Assembly (NCBI GenBank): GCA_039621445.1
Contig: CP154957.1
Location: 42,627,474 to 42,691,473 of the forward strand
From: Euglena gracilis
Lineage: Eukaryota; Euglenida; Euglenophyceae; Euglenales
Direction of reading: 5' to 3'
DNA length: 64,000 nt
This document shows positions 1-9,556 of the stretch, one piece after another. Under the pieces are notes generated by a model, which saw nothing but the letters and a program-made list of their open reading frames with translations, did no database searches and was not told the origin of the DNA. Position 1 is the first letter of the stretch. Each line of letters starts with the position of its first letter. The position numbers and the translations under genes are program-made.

Positions 1-1005
1 TGGCAGTGGCGCTGCCGTTGGGGGAGGTTCATCCTCCACCATGGCTGCCGTGTCATTTATTTCTTCCGCCGGCTGGGCAGTTTCCGCCGCATCTGTGGAA
101 GAGCTGGCTGCAGTGCCACGTGGAGTGACAACTGCGATCAGTGACCGCAAACCACCGAGTACGCGTCTGCCCAGCGAGGTGCGCCGTTCACGTCCTTCAC
201 CTGAAGTGGGCTCCTCCGCTGGCTCGTCTGTCGACGGGGTTTCCCCGGAAACAGAGAGCTTGGGGCGTAATACCTCAGGCGTCTGGGGTACCGTCTCCAG
301 CGGGTTTTCCCGCGGAGGGGTCGGTACGCCTGCCGTACCCAGTGAGGTTGGTGACAGTCACACAGGTGTCATTTCGCCTGTCGGCGGTCCTGGGCGCTGG
401 GCAGTTTCAGCCACAGTGTCCAGCATCACGACCGATGGGCTACGGGTTTCCCGTGCCGGAGGTTCCGATGGATGAGGTTCATCTTTGGCCATTGGGACCG
501 TTTCCTCCTCCTCCGATTCCGGAGGGGAGTCCTCTGTGTGCATTTGTGCTGCAGTACGCGGGTCTTTTCCGCTCCTGTAGCACCCATGTGCGTCTGACAG
601 GCGGTAAAAGCTTATACTTTCACTCCTGTCAGAAGTGGGGCATGGGGGCGGCCACGACGCTCTCACCCAGCTTCCGGGTGGAGGTTGCGGCTCGTCGTCG
701 TCGATCAGACAGAGGTCTTCCCACTGCTGTCGACAGTTCTCACTCATGCCGTATTCTCCTGGGTCTTCCAGGAAAGCGGGCAGCGGCAACGCATAACGAG
801 GTTCTTCCCCTCGTGTGCCGCGAAGAACATCTGGAAATCTTCCCAGATCAGGATCTTCCGAACTGGGTGTCCAGGTGCTCCTGGAAGCGGATTTCAGCCT
901 CTTCCCAGTCCGATCGCAGGTTAATCCTGCGTTGGTCTGGATCATTGGGTCTGGCGTCCACCTCGGTGTATCCCCAAGGTAACCACCGTCTGTGGATATC
1001 CACAT
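1..1005 (-). CDS. Pro/Glu-rich linker downstream of Cys-rich protein b (element III-like)
   Basis: I do not recognise a function. The reading frame overlaps the end of the Cys-rich type b ORF in another frame and runs to a stop near 358; related coding potential continues to the window edge. It encodes a hydrophilic chain rich in Pro, Glu, Asp and Ser, with one more conserved stretch beginning FYRLSDAHGC. The same stretch (FYRLANAQGC) occurs at about 35.3-35.4 kb after the other type b copy, so the linker belongs to the same repeated module. There is no signal peptide or membrane segment. It probably links the type b and type a Cys-rich proteins of element III; the type a part would lie outside the window to the left. 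Confidence 0.45.
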
Positions 1006-1729
1006 CAGCGGTCATGTATTCCAAGTAATATATATACACCTCCAGGACGTAGGTAATCAACGCCCTGTGCCAGTATTGTTGCAGCAGAAATACTTTCTGC
1101 CGGTGCTGTTTCAGCACCTTTCGTTCTTGCGTCCCGATCTGGGGATTCCGGCACTGATGCAGGAGGAATCTCCTGGTCCGCTGGCTGCCGGCATTCTTGG
1201 CAGTCGGAGGCGGTTGTCCGCGTTCTCCGAAACCCCAGAAGTCAACGATGTGAACTTCTTTGCAAAACTGGCATTCCAGTTTGTACCGCTGGGGGTACGC
1301 GAGGTCGACGTCCAGCACCTTGAACAGCGTGCCACACATGCTGTCCAAGAATACTTGGAGGTTGCACGTGAACATTACCGCGGCCTGCGCCTGGAGTTTC
1401 TCCGGCAGGCAGTAATATTTCCACTGTATTCCCAGTGCTCCCACAGAATACATGTGCGTGAAGATTTCCTTCAACTGTGCGACGAACGTTTCGTTGTCTT
1501 CACCAGTATTCATGCAGTCTATATACGTCAGACCGTTTCGGTCGGTAAAAATGCCGAAATTCTGGCAGGGGTATCCCAACCAGAACCACAGCTCCCAGAA
1601 ACCGGGGATCCGGTCCAGGACAACTTCATTCGAATGAGGGTATCCCTCAAAAGCATGAAGTTCCGAACTGCAGAAAAAACGTTTGCAGTGATCCCTCATA
1701 CGATTCTGCAAAAACTTCGAGCACCGCAT
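848..1729 (-). CDS. Cys-rich type b protein of element III, copy 1
   Basis: Unknown protein family. It is defined here because a clear homologue lies at 36.6-37.5 kb, with shared blocks GFWELWFWLGYPC, LAYPQRY and VDFWGFG and a conserved C-x2-C pair just before VDFWGFG. The two copies differ at many positions yet keep aromatic and Cys residues, which suggests past protein-level constraint. The tail has the motif NDPDQ, also seen at the end of the type a protein, so the two types may be distant relatives. The upstream Lys-Gly-rich ORF is in another frame, and a frameshift near 1700 separates them. No enzyme motif, signal peptide or transmembrane helix is visible. A structural, Gag-like or nucleic-acid-binding role is inference. 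Confidence 0.55.
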   Translation of the reverse strand: MRCSKFLQNRMRDHCKRFFCSSELHAFEGYPHSNEVVLDRIPGFWELWFWLGYPCQNFGIFTDRNGLTYIDCMNTGEDNETFVAQLKEIFTHMYSVGALGIQWKYYCLPEKLQAQAAVMFTCNLQVFLDSMCGTLFKVLDVDLAYPQRYKLECQFCKEVHIVDFWGFGERGQPPPTAKNAGSQRTRRFLLHQCRNPQIGTQERKVLKQHRQKVFLLQQYWHRALITYVLEVYIYYLEYMTADVDIHRRWLPWGYTEVDARPNDPDQRRINLRSDWEEAEIRFQEHLDTQFGRS

Positions 1730-2084
1730 CCGGTGGTCGGTGGATCACGTTGCCTGCTCTTGTGAACTTTTGGAGATCTTCGTCTATTTTCGGCCAAATC
1801 TCCTCAAGGTACTTGAACACCGTGGCAACGTCATAGTCCTTCGTTTTCGAAGGTTCGGCGGCTTTTGCGCCTTTTCCTGTTGGGGGTCCGGCAGATTTTC
1901 CGCCTTTGCCTGGAGCTGGCCAAGCGGCTTTACCACCTTTGCCAGGTGGGGCTTTTCCACCTTTCTCCTGGCCTTTTCCTTTCGCCTTACCCCTGCCTTT
2001 ACCTTTACCCTTACCCTTTGTGTTTGACAGCCATTCGAATGTCGCCCAGTAATCCCAGTATTCTGGGTCTTCTGGTGTAAACAC
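1647..2084 (-). CDS. Lys-Gly-rich basic segment preceding Cys-rich protein b
   Basis: This ORF begins with an acidic/aromatic stretch, continues with about 45 residues of GKGKGKGRGKAKGKG and PGKGGK-type repeats, then a charged helical region that ends at a frameshift into the Cys-rich type b frame. The order Lys-Gly tract, short helical segment (VFKYLEEIWPKI), then GFWELWFW is repeated at 37.5-38.0 kb (GKGKGEGKG, then FEHMLRFKEELEDEGW). Lys-Gly tracts of this kind also precede the zinc knuckle in the Gag of element II. An RNA-binding nucleocapsid-like role is therefore plausible but inferred. Confidence 0.5.
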   Translation of the reverse strand: MFTPEDPEYWDYWATFEWLSNTKGKGKGKGRGKAKGKGQEKGGKAPPGKGGKAAWPAPGKGGKSAGPPTGKGAKAAEPSKTKDYDVATVFKYLEEIWPKIDEDLQKFTRAGNVIHRPPDAVLEVFAESYEGSLQTFFLQFGTSCF

Positions 2085-3144
2085 AGGGTAAGTAAGTCAG
2101 TAAGTAAGTCACGGATTCCGTGCTGGGCGTTCGAGCAAATTCCTGCTCAGCGTCACCACGATTCGAGTAAACCGGAGCGACTGGGGGTGGTCGGGTTTCC
2201 CGACGTGCCCGTTCTGCCGTCACATCTGGCGCTGGCGGAGCTTCCTCCTCAGCGTCGACGTGCATCGCCGCGGGCGTATTTTCCGTCCTCGGCGAGCGGC
2301 GCTCTGGCTGCGGCGTCAGATTTTACGGGCCGCGGTCACGCTTGCAGGCGGCAGAGCTTGTGGGTCGTGCTGATGGCCCTTCCGCCACAGCAACGTCGTG
2401 CTGTCGTGCTGTTTGACTTGATCGTGATGGAGCTGGGACTCCTGTGAGAGCCGACACAGCAGCATCATACTGCTGGCGCTCTTCTCTCGTCCTTTCCGCC
2501 CGGGCAGGGTATCCCTGGCCGGCGGAAACAGGGGGGCGACGTGCTATTTGTCGTTGGATCGTCACAGCATATACATACTGTTGACGCTCCTACTCGGACT
2601 CGAACGGCCGGCCAGTCCAGGGGTTAACTGGTTCATCCCGTACGGCAGGGACTGGTGCCGCACGAGGCGCTGCCGCGGCTTCCCGCGGAAGAGCTCTACG
2701 GGCAGTGTCAGACGTCTGAGGTGGGTTTTCCTCCAGAGGACGTCGTGGCACAGGGTCAGGTATGGTTGGGTGGGTTTGAGGTGGATACACGTACTGATCC
2801 CGTGGCATTGGTGCCTCCTGGATGTAATCCCCAGAGACGGTGTACTGAGACACATGCTCCTGCGCAGGGTAATCCCGCCGGGGCATGCGCTCAGGGGATC
2901 GAAAACTACTTTCTTTCACACGTGGATGTTCACTCCGGACAGGTGCTTCCACTGTCTCTTCCTCGGGGAATCCGGGGGAGTGAGCGCGAAAGTGTGCGGT
3001 GTAAGTGCTAACTGGTGGTACCTGCCGTGCTACCTGTGGCGGGACTTCCACGCCCAGGTCACGCATGGTAATATCCGCCGCGAAACCCGACGTGTCCGGG
3101 TCGGTGTAATACACCGAACCGGTCATCGTCGCCTGGGCGCACAT
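2011..3144 (-). pseudogene. Pro-rich N-terminal part of element III module, frame-broken
   Basis: Three overlapping minus-strand frames (starting near 3144, 2565 and 2265) encode a low-complexity chain rich in Pro, Arg, Ala and Ser (for example RRPLEENPPQTSDTARR). It leads into the Lys-Gly-rich segment. A short GTAAGTCA-type octamer repeat near 2085-2115 interrupts the frame. The reading frame of the first block continues beyond the inserted repeat at 3145-3603 into 3604-3823. Similar Pro-rich regions precede both Cys-rich modules at 34-38 kb. No fold or catalytic motif is recognisable. Confidence 0.4.
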
Positions 3145-3603
3145 AACCCCCCCCAAAAGAAATAAGACCCGGGTCTTATTTTGGGTCCGTTGCTGGAAGC
3201 CTCCAGGAGGGGTCTTATTTTTTGGGGGGGGTCTTATTTTTGGATTTTTTCTTGACCGACCCGGGCCCGAAAAAGCACCATTTTTCAGGTTCCCAGGAGC
3301 ACTAAAATTTTTCCTTCGGCGCTTCGCGCCATGTGTAGATTTTGTAATTTGTCATTTAGCATGTTTTTTTGCACTTCAAAAACCTGAAATTTTTTGAAAT
3401 TTCATCATTTATGTGCATGAAATTGGGGTTTTTGGTAATTTTTCAGGGAAAAAATTCACCGTCCCTGGCGCTTCGCGCCGTCAAGGGGGGTCTTATTTTT
3501 TTGGGGGGGTCTTATTTTTGGATTTTTGCTCGATCGGCCCAGGAGGGGTCTTATCTTTGGGGGGGTCTTATTTTTGGGGGGGTCTTATTTTTTTGGGGGG
3601 GTT
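3145..3603. mobile_element. AACCCCCC-TIR miniature element with TA flanks
   Basis: The ends are inverted: left AACCCCCCCCAAAAG then AATAAGACCC, right GGGTCTTATTTTTTTGG then GGGGGTT. The interior repeats GGGGTCTTATTTTTGG several times and holds two GCGCTTCGCGC-type hairpins near 3320 and 3470. TA dinucleotides flank both ends if one terminal T is assigned to the target. The insert sits inside the Pro-rich frame. Reading ALW-C on the right flank and MCAQAT on the left flank stays in one frame if the insert and one TA are removed. This fits a non-autonomous Tc1/mariner-type insertion, but no transposase is present to prove it. Confidence 0.6.
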
Positions 3604-3823
3604 TACACCACAGGGCTGGAGGGGTGTTCGCGATGGTCAAAATTTTACGGCAGTGGTCGTCCCACAATGCCTGGGTGAGGTGGTCTGTTGCCGGGTTTGC
3701 GCTCATACGCATAACCCGGCTCATCGTCTCCGCCGTGCGGTGGATCATCACACCCGCATACGGTGGGAGGCGACGAGAGCCTGAAGGCTGTGATGGTCGC
3801 GTTTCCGCGGACATCGGGGTCAT
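3604..3823 (-). pseudogene. Upstream part of Pro-rich ORF of element III, split by insertion
   Basis: The minus frame encodes a basic, Ser/Pro-rich stretch ending DHCRKILTIANTPPALW just before the inserted repeat, and the frame resumes on the other side as described for the neighbouring entry. No domain is recognised. It is the 5'-most coding trace of the element III-like unit at the left end of the window. Confidence 0.35.
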
Positions 3824-4132
3824 CCTGCTACTGCTGCTAGCTTCAGAGTTTCCCTGAGCCGCAGTCCGTGCAGGTGGCTGCGTACCTATCGGTACGCATA
3901 CTGGTCAGGTTGAGGGTTAGTGGTGGGGTGGTCAGGCGGTCCTCCGCCTGGCTCCCTTGCACCGGGCAGCATGATACCGCCCGGGGTCGGTCCGGCGGGA
4001 TGGTTGGGTTGTTGGTTGTAAGTTGGTAAGGGTAACCGCTTGAGTATTATTTGCTAAAAAGTCTGCGGAAAGAAAGAATGATAAGACTCAATGATAAAAA
4101 GAGGAGAAAACAACATGGGTTTCCCATGCGTT
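3824..4132. other. Spacer between element I-1 pol and element III-like unit
   Basis: No ORF of note and no match to other repeats in the window. It contains a short palindromic stretch (TACCTATCGGTACG) and G/T-rich sequence. I looked for an LTR edge (TGTACGTC) here and did not find one, so the 3' LTR of element I-1 is missing or lies beyond recognition. Confidence 0.3.
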
Positions 4133-4310
4133 CTCAAAAACGTGTCATGGAAACATCAATGTTATGCTTCTTCTTCCACAGCTTCCAATCCTGTTGGACA
4201 TACCCAAAAAAACTGGTTGCTGGCTCCCAGGTGTCCTCCTCGGGCCCATACCCTTTCCAGCGGACCTTCCAAAGGTGCATACCTTTGTCGATTTTGTGAT
4301 CGATAATTTA
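4133..4310 (-). pseudogene. Chromodomain at the C-terminus of I-1 integrase
   Basis: Read in the frame that ends at the stop near 4133, the minus strand gives a chromodomain core with the aromatic cage pattern WKVRWKGYGPEEDTWEPA followed by a helix rich in Trp and Lys. Chromodomains bind methylated histone tails and direct chromovirus integration to heterochromatin. The preceding integrase segment (ETDDFVVDKL) is in a different frame, so a single-base shift near 4300 breaks the fusion. Element I-2 lacks this domain at the equivalent position and has a Cys-rich ORF instead. Confidence 0.75.
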
Positions 4311-5799
4311 TCGACTACAAAGTCGTCCGTCTCAGGTAATCTGGAACGGGTTTTGAAGTGCAGACACGGGATGGGTTTCCCATCCGGTGGTGACAGGTAT
4401 GGTTTGAAGTCGTCCATATGAATGTCCTCAACACCATTCGGTAGTGCCACCTTGTAACGCCAGCTGGTACCTAGTCTTTCTAGGATTTCACAGAGGCCGA
4501 GCCAGAGGAGGTCCAGCTTGGAAGACTGCATGCGAGTACGGCTATTCCGCACCCACGCGCTCACCGGGACTACACACAGGTGACAGGAAATTTTGCAAAA
4601 CCTATTTCCGTTTAGTTGCACGAATATCAGTCACGCGCTTCTGGACTGCAGAACTTAGATTTTCTACTTCCGCAAACCAGGTCTCGCAACTGACACTCGT
4701 TCGGGCGGGTCTCTCCGAAGGGACATCCCCTCTGGTCGGAGGGTCCCGTCCGAAAACTAATTTATAGGGGGTGTGTGGTAAATACCAACGCTGGTGGGGT
4801 ATTGATATAAAACAAGGACCATGGTAGCACTGATATCCAGTTGCTGCGCGAGTCAGCCAGTGAAAGGCGAAGCATGTCCACGACGTATTTCACGGCTGCC
4901 TCGGCTCTACCATTGCCTTTGGGTCGGTATCTAATGGAAAAATGTTGCTCGATTCCGAGTAAACCGCACAAAGTGGTGAAAAACCTTGAAGAAGACCAAA
5001 TCGTCTTGATCACTCACAATTTCATTCTGTAAACCCATTAAGCAAATGCATTTCTCCAAAAATATAGTTGTCAAACTATGCGCAGTCAACCCGGACTTCT
5101 GGCATGGAATGGCTACAATGTACCCAGTCAGCCTGCAGACGACAACAAAAACGTAATCGTTAATTTTGTTGTCAGTTCCTTTGCACGGTTCTAATTCCAG
5201 AAAATCCATGAACAGTGATATAAAAATGTCAGGGGGTACGGGGACAAAGTCCATGGTACCAGAGGGGGTGGGGTACCTCTGCGAGGTTTTACCGCTTGAC
5301 AAATTTGACACCGTTGCGCTATTCGCAAACAGCGTTAGTGAAGCTGTTTCCGGCTCAGGGTTGTGCAATACCTGCGGCCCACCAACGAAAGAAGTTTGGG
5401 GGCCCTAGGGTTGCCGTGGTTGTGATAGCACAAAATCACGTCATCAACCAGGTCCTGGGGGATACAATATTTGTAACCCGATTCATTCTGAAAAAAACAA
5501 ACGTAAAGGTGAAAGAGTGAAATTGTCCAGCACTTCGCCATTACGAAGTCTGGTGACAATGGTGTCATACACCGGATCACAAATATAATCCCATTCGCGA
5601 AAGAACAGTAGGGAAGGGGACTCCGTGCACGTAATACACCGGGGTCTGGACGTGTTTCAACGTCGGCGCCTTCCGCGCACTTGTGCGACCAGGAATAGTT
5701 GTGAAACGGGAAAAGAAACCAAAAGATTGTCCGCAGCGTCGTTTCGACGTGCGTGTTCGTCAGCTTCCCGAATTCCATGAAAAGTCGCGTCTCCCTCAT
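4311..5799 (-). pseudogene. Integrase of element I-1, frame-broken
   Basis: Several overlapping minus frames cover the integrase. The N-terminal zinc region has LCYHNHGNP (first His residues). The first catalytic Asp lies in SLFMDFLELE (about 5.2 kb), the second in IVSDQDD (about 5.0 kb), and the catalytic Glu is expected in GNGRAEAAVK (about 4.9 kb). The C-terminal part carries LPNGVEDIHMDDFKPYL (about 4.4 kb). Integrase inserts the DNA copy into the host genome. The coding frame changes at least three times, so no intact protein can be made, but the acidic triad can still be read. Compare the I-2 copy, which lost all three. Confidence 0.75.
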
Positions 5800-6400
5800 C
5801 CGGGTTCCCAGGGTAATACCAAGGGGCCCGACTGAGCGGATCCGCTACTTTTTGTGTGTGACCAGGGGTATAAATACCCACAAGGTTGAATTGACTCAAG
5901 AACTCATGCTACTTGCATCGCCTTACGACCGATGACATGGCCTTGTTCAAATCGTCGGTTTACCAGAGTTGGAGACTCTCATGATCGGTCTTGACGAGGA
6001 TCTGGACGAGGCTGCTGGCGACCCAGCTTCGAAATTTCTGGAGTATAAGCACAATTGCGTAGGTTTCCTTCTCGCGTATACTCCACTTGACTTGACCTTT
6101 CCCGTCATCGCCCTGTAGCTTTCGGCTGAAGAAAGCCAAGGTCGGAGTGGAGTTCATTCGCCGCGTTTTGCTGGCTAAGAAATCCGCCAACAGCGTAGTC
6201 GCCGCTGTCGACTTCCAGGACATACGGTTTGTACGGGTCCGCGATTTCGAGGACAACATTCTGCAAAAGCAAAACCTTGATTTTCTCAAGGGCCTCGCAC
6301 ATTTGGTCATCCCTAATGACTTTTGTGTTGTAAACAGCCCGATTATTGAGCTTTTTGGTGAGGGGCACCGCTATTTTCGCGAAGTCCTCCATGTTTATCG
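5800..6400 (-). pseudogene. RNase H of element I-1
   Basis: Minus-strand frames show the RNase H pattern of Ty3/gypsy elements: first Asp in LEVDSGDYAVGG, Glu in IREKETYAIV, and Asp in LVKTDHESLQ; the last Asp, in VADPLSRAPW, sits just downstream near 5.84 kb. RNase H removes the RNA strand after reverse transcription. Two frames are needed to read the domain, so a frameshift lies near 6.1 kb. It follows the reverse transcriptase segment directly. Confidence 0.7.
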
Positions 6401-6510
6401 CGTACTATTGGGCTAATCCCAAAAATCCTTTGAGGTGAGTAATCGTTTTGATTACCTCAGGGGTCCATTTCTTAATGGCTTCGAGTTTACTCTAACTAGT
6501 CTAGTCTAGT

Positions 6511-6965
6511 TTAGTCGGCTTTTCGCTGTCCATTGCTGAGGATGTGCCCGCAAAATTTTTTAAGTTCGCGAAACAAATGCATTTTCGCGCCTTTCGCAAA
6601 AAGCACATGTTTTTGGAAAGCGGTTAATACCGCACAAACATGGTTGAAGTGAGTGTCGAGGATGTCCTCACTCGATTTTACGGATGGTGGTTGTGTTCCC
6701 ACCAGCACGTCATCAATGTACACAATGGCAAACGGTAAATCGCGTAGAACCCATTGAATCATGCGTTGAAACATGGCTGGGCCATTCTTAACACCCACGG
6801 GGAGTACCGTCCATTGATACACACCCTTGGATGTCACGAATGTCGTGTATGGTTGTGAGTCAGGGTGCAAGTGCATTTGGTCTAAACCGTCCTCCAGATC
6901 AACAATTGACCACAACCGGTTTTCCGATTGTTTGGTGATTCTGAAAAGTCGCAAAACATTCTGAG
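6511..6965 (-). pseudogene. Reverse transcriptase, C-terminal two thirds, element I-1
   Basis: The frame runs from ITKQSENRLWSIVDLEDG through the palm motifs to the catalytic box IVYIDDVLVG and on to GAKMHLFRELKKFCGHIL. It matches I-2 at 21.1-21.7 kb residue by residue with moderate divergence. The N-terminal fingers are absent here and lie at 13.3-13.5 kb, beyond the nested element II. About 35 codons between the two pieces (the stretch corresponding to the FVVPKP to LIEHL part of I-2) are missing from both sides. Confidence 0.8.
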
Positions 6966-6989
6966 CGCCTGGCGTAGGATCGATTGTAA

Positions 6990-7190
6990 ATTGTGATCCA
7001 CACAATAATTCTTGAAAACCTCATTCATTCTGCCTCCTGGTTGCACAAAGGAAGCCACAGGCTCCCATGTACTGCTGCTTGCTGGAAAATTCTCCCACCA
7101 AACCAAAAAGTTCCATCCCCCTTGGCACTTGTGCTTCAAGATCTTGTAAACATTGTAAAAACCCAGTTGTGCTTGTTCTTCTTCTGACAT
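6990..7190 (-). CDS. Chromodomain of element II
   Basis: The minus frame gives FYNVYKILKHKCQGGWNFLVWWENFPASSSTWEPVASFV, read here as two parts: an N-terminal strand around YKILKHK and the cage/strand region NFLVWWENFP-x5-TWEP. This is the canonical chromodomain pattern at the end of a chromovirus integrase. It is separate from the chromodomain of I-1 (4.1-4.3 kb) and clearly different in sequence, which supports two element families. The ORF runs on into I-1 sequence near 6965 and loses sense there. Confidence 0.8.
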
Positions 7191-8455
7191 CTGCAGGGGG
7201 GGTCCCCTCCCTGGTCTGGCATGGGGGTGTCACCATCCAATGGGTCTCCCACAACCACATCACCGGTCAAAAGGCCTGGGTCTTCTTCCAAACGACTTTC
7301 TTCATTCAAAGCAACCTCCCAGTTTTTGCACAAACCCAAAGAAACATCAATGACCCCTCCCAAATATGGACTACTTGCAATTTGCACTGATTTGAACCTG
7401 GATGTCAGATCCCGAAAAGGTCCTTGCCAGGGCACCAGACAGCCTTTAAGGCTCTTGACGTGAAATTATCGTTTTCGCTACCACGGAACCCCCGATCAAA
7501 CGGTTTCGTTGAAAATGTCAATGAAATGGTTTTGCAGGATATGCAAGCTTTGAGTCTGTCTTCCAAGGACAAAAATTTGGTTCAGCTCATCCCGTATTGC
7601 ACATTTTTGACGAATTCACAGATTCCAATAACAACAATGTTGTCACCCCATGAAATGTTTTTGGGCAGACCAGCTTGGAGGTTTCAATTACCCCCAGAAC
7701 CGGTGACAAACCCAGACACCCATTCCTGGCTTTTGACTCAAATTGAAATTCAAGAAAGAGCTTCCCAGAGCTTGAAAGAATTGAGGAAAAAATACTTTGA
7801 GAGTGCCAACAAAGGGAGGGTGCCAGCAAAAACTGAAGAAGATGACTATGTTTTGGTGCACAACAAAAGATGGCCAAACAAAACATGGCCCAAGCATTCC
7901 CCCGAAAACCACTGGGCTGTCTGAATCGCACGTCGTTGTCAGACCTCACAACGGATGGTTTTCCAAAAACAGAAATCCACCGGTCCAAAATAAGTCTCAA
8001 ACTCCTTCTCCGGTTACCTTTTTCTGTGTGGGAATGAATTGGCAAAAAAAAGACAAATTGTCGACCAAAGTCAGCACATAATCAAAACAATTGTAGGGGT
8101 CCATTTGCACAAAGTCCAAACACAAACCTTCATTGCTCACTGTTGGAATCGGTAAAGAACCAACCTTTCCTCGGTCACTGGGGCGGTTTTGTTTTGAAAG
8201 GGTGCAGATTTCCCAGGTCATCACAATCGCCTTGCAAATTTCCAACACGTCTTTCTTGGAAACCTTGGACTGAAAATGGCTCAAAAAGAACAACAAGGTC
8301 CTTTCAGCACCAACATGGTTGCTTGCCTTGTGACATTCATCCAAACAAACCTTCAAAAAATGAGATGGAACAACCAATTTTCCTTCACAATACATTGCCT
8401 TGACAGATCTGAACCAAAACTCATTGTCAAAGAAACAGGGTTTTGAAACCTCCAC
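7191..8455 (-). pseudogene. Integrase of element II, split by an internal inversion
   Basis: The minus strand from 8455 shows the zinc-binding region (ECHKASNHVGAERTLLFF, then CKAIVMTWEIC), the first catalytic Asp in LCLDFVQMDP, and the second in VVRSDNDVRF near 7.94 kb. The next part of the protein, including the catalytic Glu in NGFVENVNEM, is on the plus strand from 7445 to 7914. The minus strand resumes at about 7435 with WQGPFRDLTSRF and the C-terminal strand region. The protein therefore cannot be made as one chain. Apart from this rearrangement, each piece reads well in its own strand. Confidence 0.75.
7445..7914 (+). pseudogene. Inverted integrase segment of element II
   Basis: The plus strand encodes an integrase catalytic-core to C-terminal segment: PRNPRSNGFVENVNEM (catalytic Glu), SPHEMFLGRPAW, then NKGRVPAKTEEDDYVLVHNK. 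All surrounding element II coding is on the minus strand. The segment is bounded by a 9-bp inverted repeat, CAGACAGCC at 7436-7444 and GGCTGTCTG at 7915-7923, exactly at the points where coding switches strand. A single inversion between these short repeats explains the arrangement. Confidence 0.8.
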
Positions 8456-8461
8456 TCTTTC

Positions 8462-9544
8462 CTAAAAATCCTTCAGCTCTGAATTCAAATAATCCTCTTC
8501 TGACACTTGCACTATGTGGGACAAACTGAAAATCTTTTGCAAAAACAGGTAAAGCTGCACGTCCATTTTCTGAAAAGCGTTCCTTGCTTCTTCCTCAAAA
8601 CGAATTTCAAATTTGTTCTCAAAATCAGCACGAGACAAAAAATCGCACAATTTATTTTTGCAACCTGCCACATGAACGATATTAAGTTTGAACTGGTTCA
8701 AAAACACATACATCCTTCTCAGCCTTTTGTTGAGGGGGGGATCACCCTTCAGAAAAGACGTGGCTGCCTCATTGTCTGTCATCCACACAACTGGCAGATT
8801 TTGCAAAATCCTTGTTTGTGAAGCAATGTTCAGCACACCACTCAAAATTTCCTTTTCCCATGTGGTGTATTTTTTTCTTTCCTCACTCCATTTCCAGTTG
8901 TAGTGGTCCAAGGGCACTAACCTCATTTCACTGGGGTAGTTGGTGTTCAGGGTCCCATCCACCTTCACACCACTTGTTCGAAAATTCTCATGAAATTCTG
9001 TTTGTTGGAGGGTTTGCCACTGAAACAAAGCAGATCCACCTCCCAAATCCGAACTGTCAGTCACCAAAACAATCTCTCCTGAACTCCTGGGGGTACACAA
9101 AACATCAAGGGATGATAATTTCCTTTTCAAAGCATTCAAGCAACTCTCCTCCTTTTCAGTCCACCTCCATTTTACATTCTTTTTCAGAAGATCTGTCAGT
9201 GGGGCTGAGTCAAAAGTAAAACCTTTCACGTGTCTGCGATAAAAATTCATGGCTCCCAAAATTCGCCTCAAATCCCTTTGATTCTGATCTCGAAAACTCA
9301 GAATTGGTTCAATGTTTCTTTTGTTTTCCTGCCACATTCCCCATCCCAACGAGAAACCCAAGTAGTCAATGGTCTGATTCAGAAAAGAACATTTGCTCAG
9401 TTTGATTCTCACTTGGTTCTTTCTGCAAACTTCAAACCACTTTTCCAAAAGATACAAATGATCATCCTCAGAGTTTGAACCAACCCCTGTGTCATCAAAA
9501 AAAGAAGCCAGGTTTCCATCTTTCAAAATCTCTCTCACTCTCAA
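8462..9544 (-). CDS. Reverse transcriptase (thumb side) and RNase H, element II
   Basis: A long open frame of about 360 residues. Near its start is the reverse transcriptase active-site box, here FFDDTGV instead of the usual Y(I/V)DD, then KLSKCSFL and the thumb. RNase H follows with its acidic residues in LVTDSSDLGGG, TTWEKEIL, VWMTDNEA and LCDFLSRAD, so all four are kept. The polyprotein is cut from the upstream fingers and palm by an in-frame TAA just before this frame. The frame is unusually well preserved compared with the rest of the element. Confidence 0.85.
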   Translation of the reverse strand: MRVREILKDGNLASFFDDTGVGSNSEDDHLYLLEKWFEVCRKNQVRIKLSKCSFLNQTIDYLGFSLGWGMWQENKRNIEPILSFRDQNQRDLRRILGAMNFYRRHVKGFTFDSAPLTDLLKKNVKWRWTEKEESCLNALKRKLSSLDVLCTPRSSGEIVLVTDSSDLGGGSALFQWQTLQQTEFHENFRTSGVKVDGTLNTNYPSEMRLVPLDHYNWKWSEERKKYTTWEKEILSGVLNIASQTRILQNLPVVWMTDNEAATSFLKGDPPLNKRLRRMYVFLNQFKLNIVHVAGCKNKLCDFLSRADFENKFEIRFEEEARNAFQKMDVQLYLFLQKIFSLSHIVQVSEEDYLNSELKDF

Positions 9545-9556
9545 ATCCGTTTTGCA

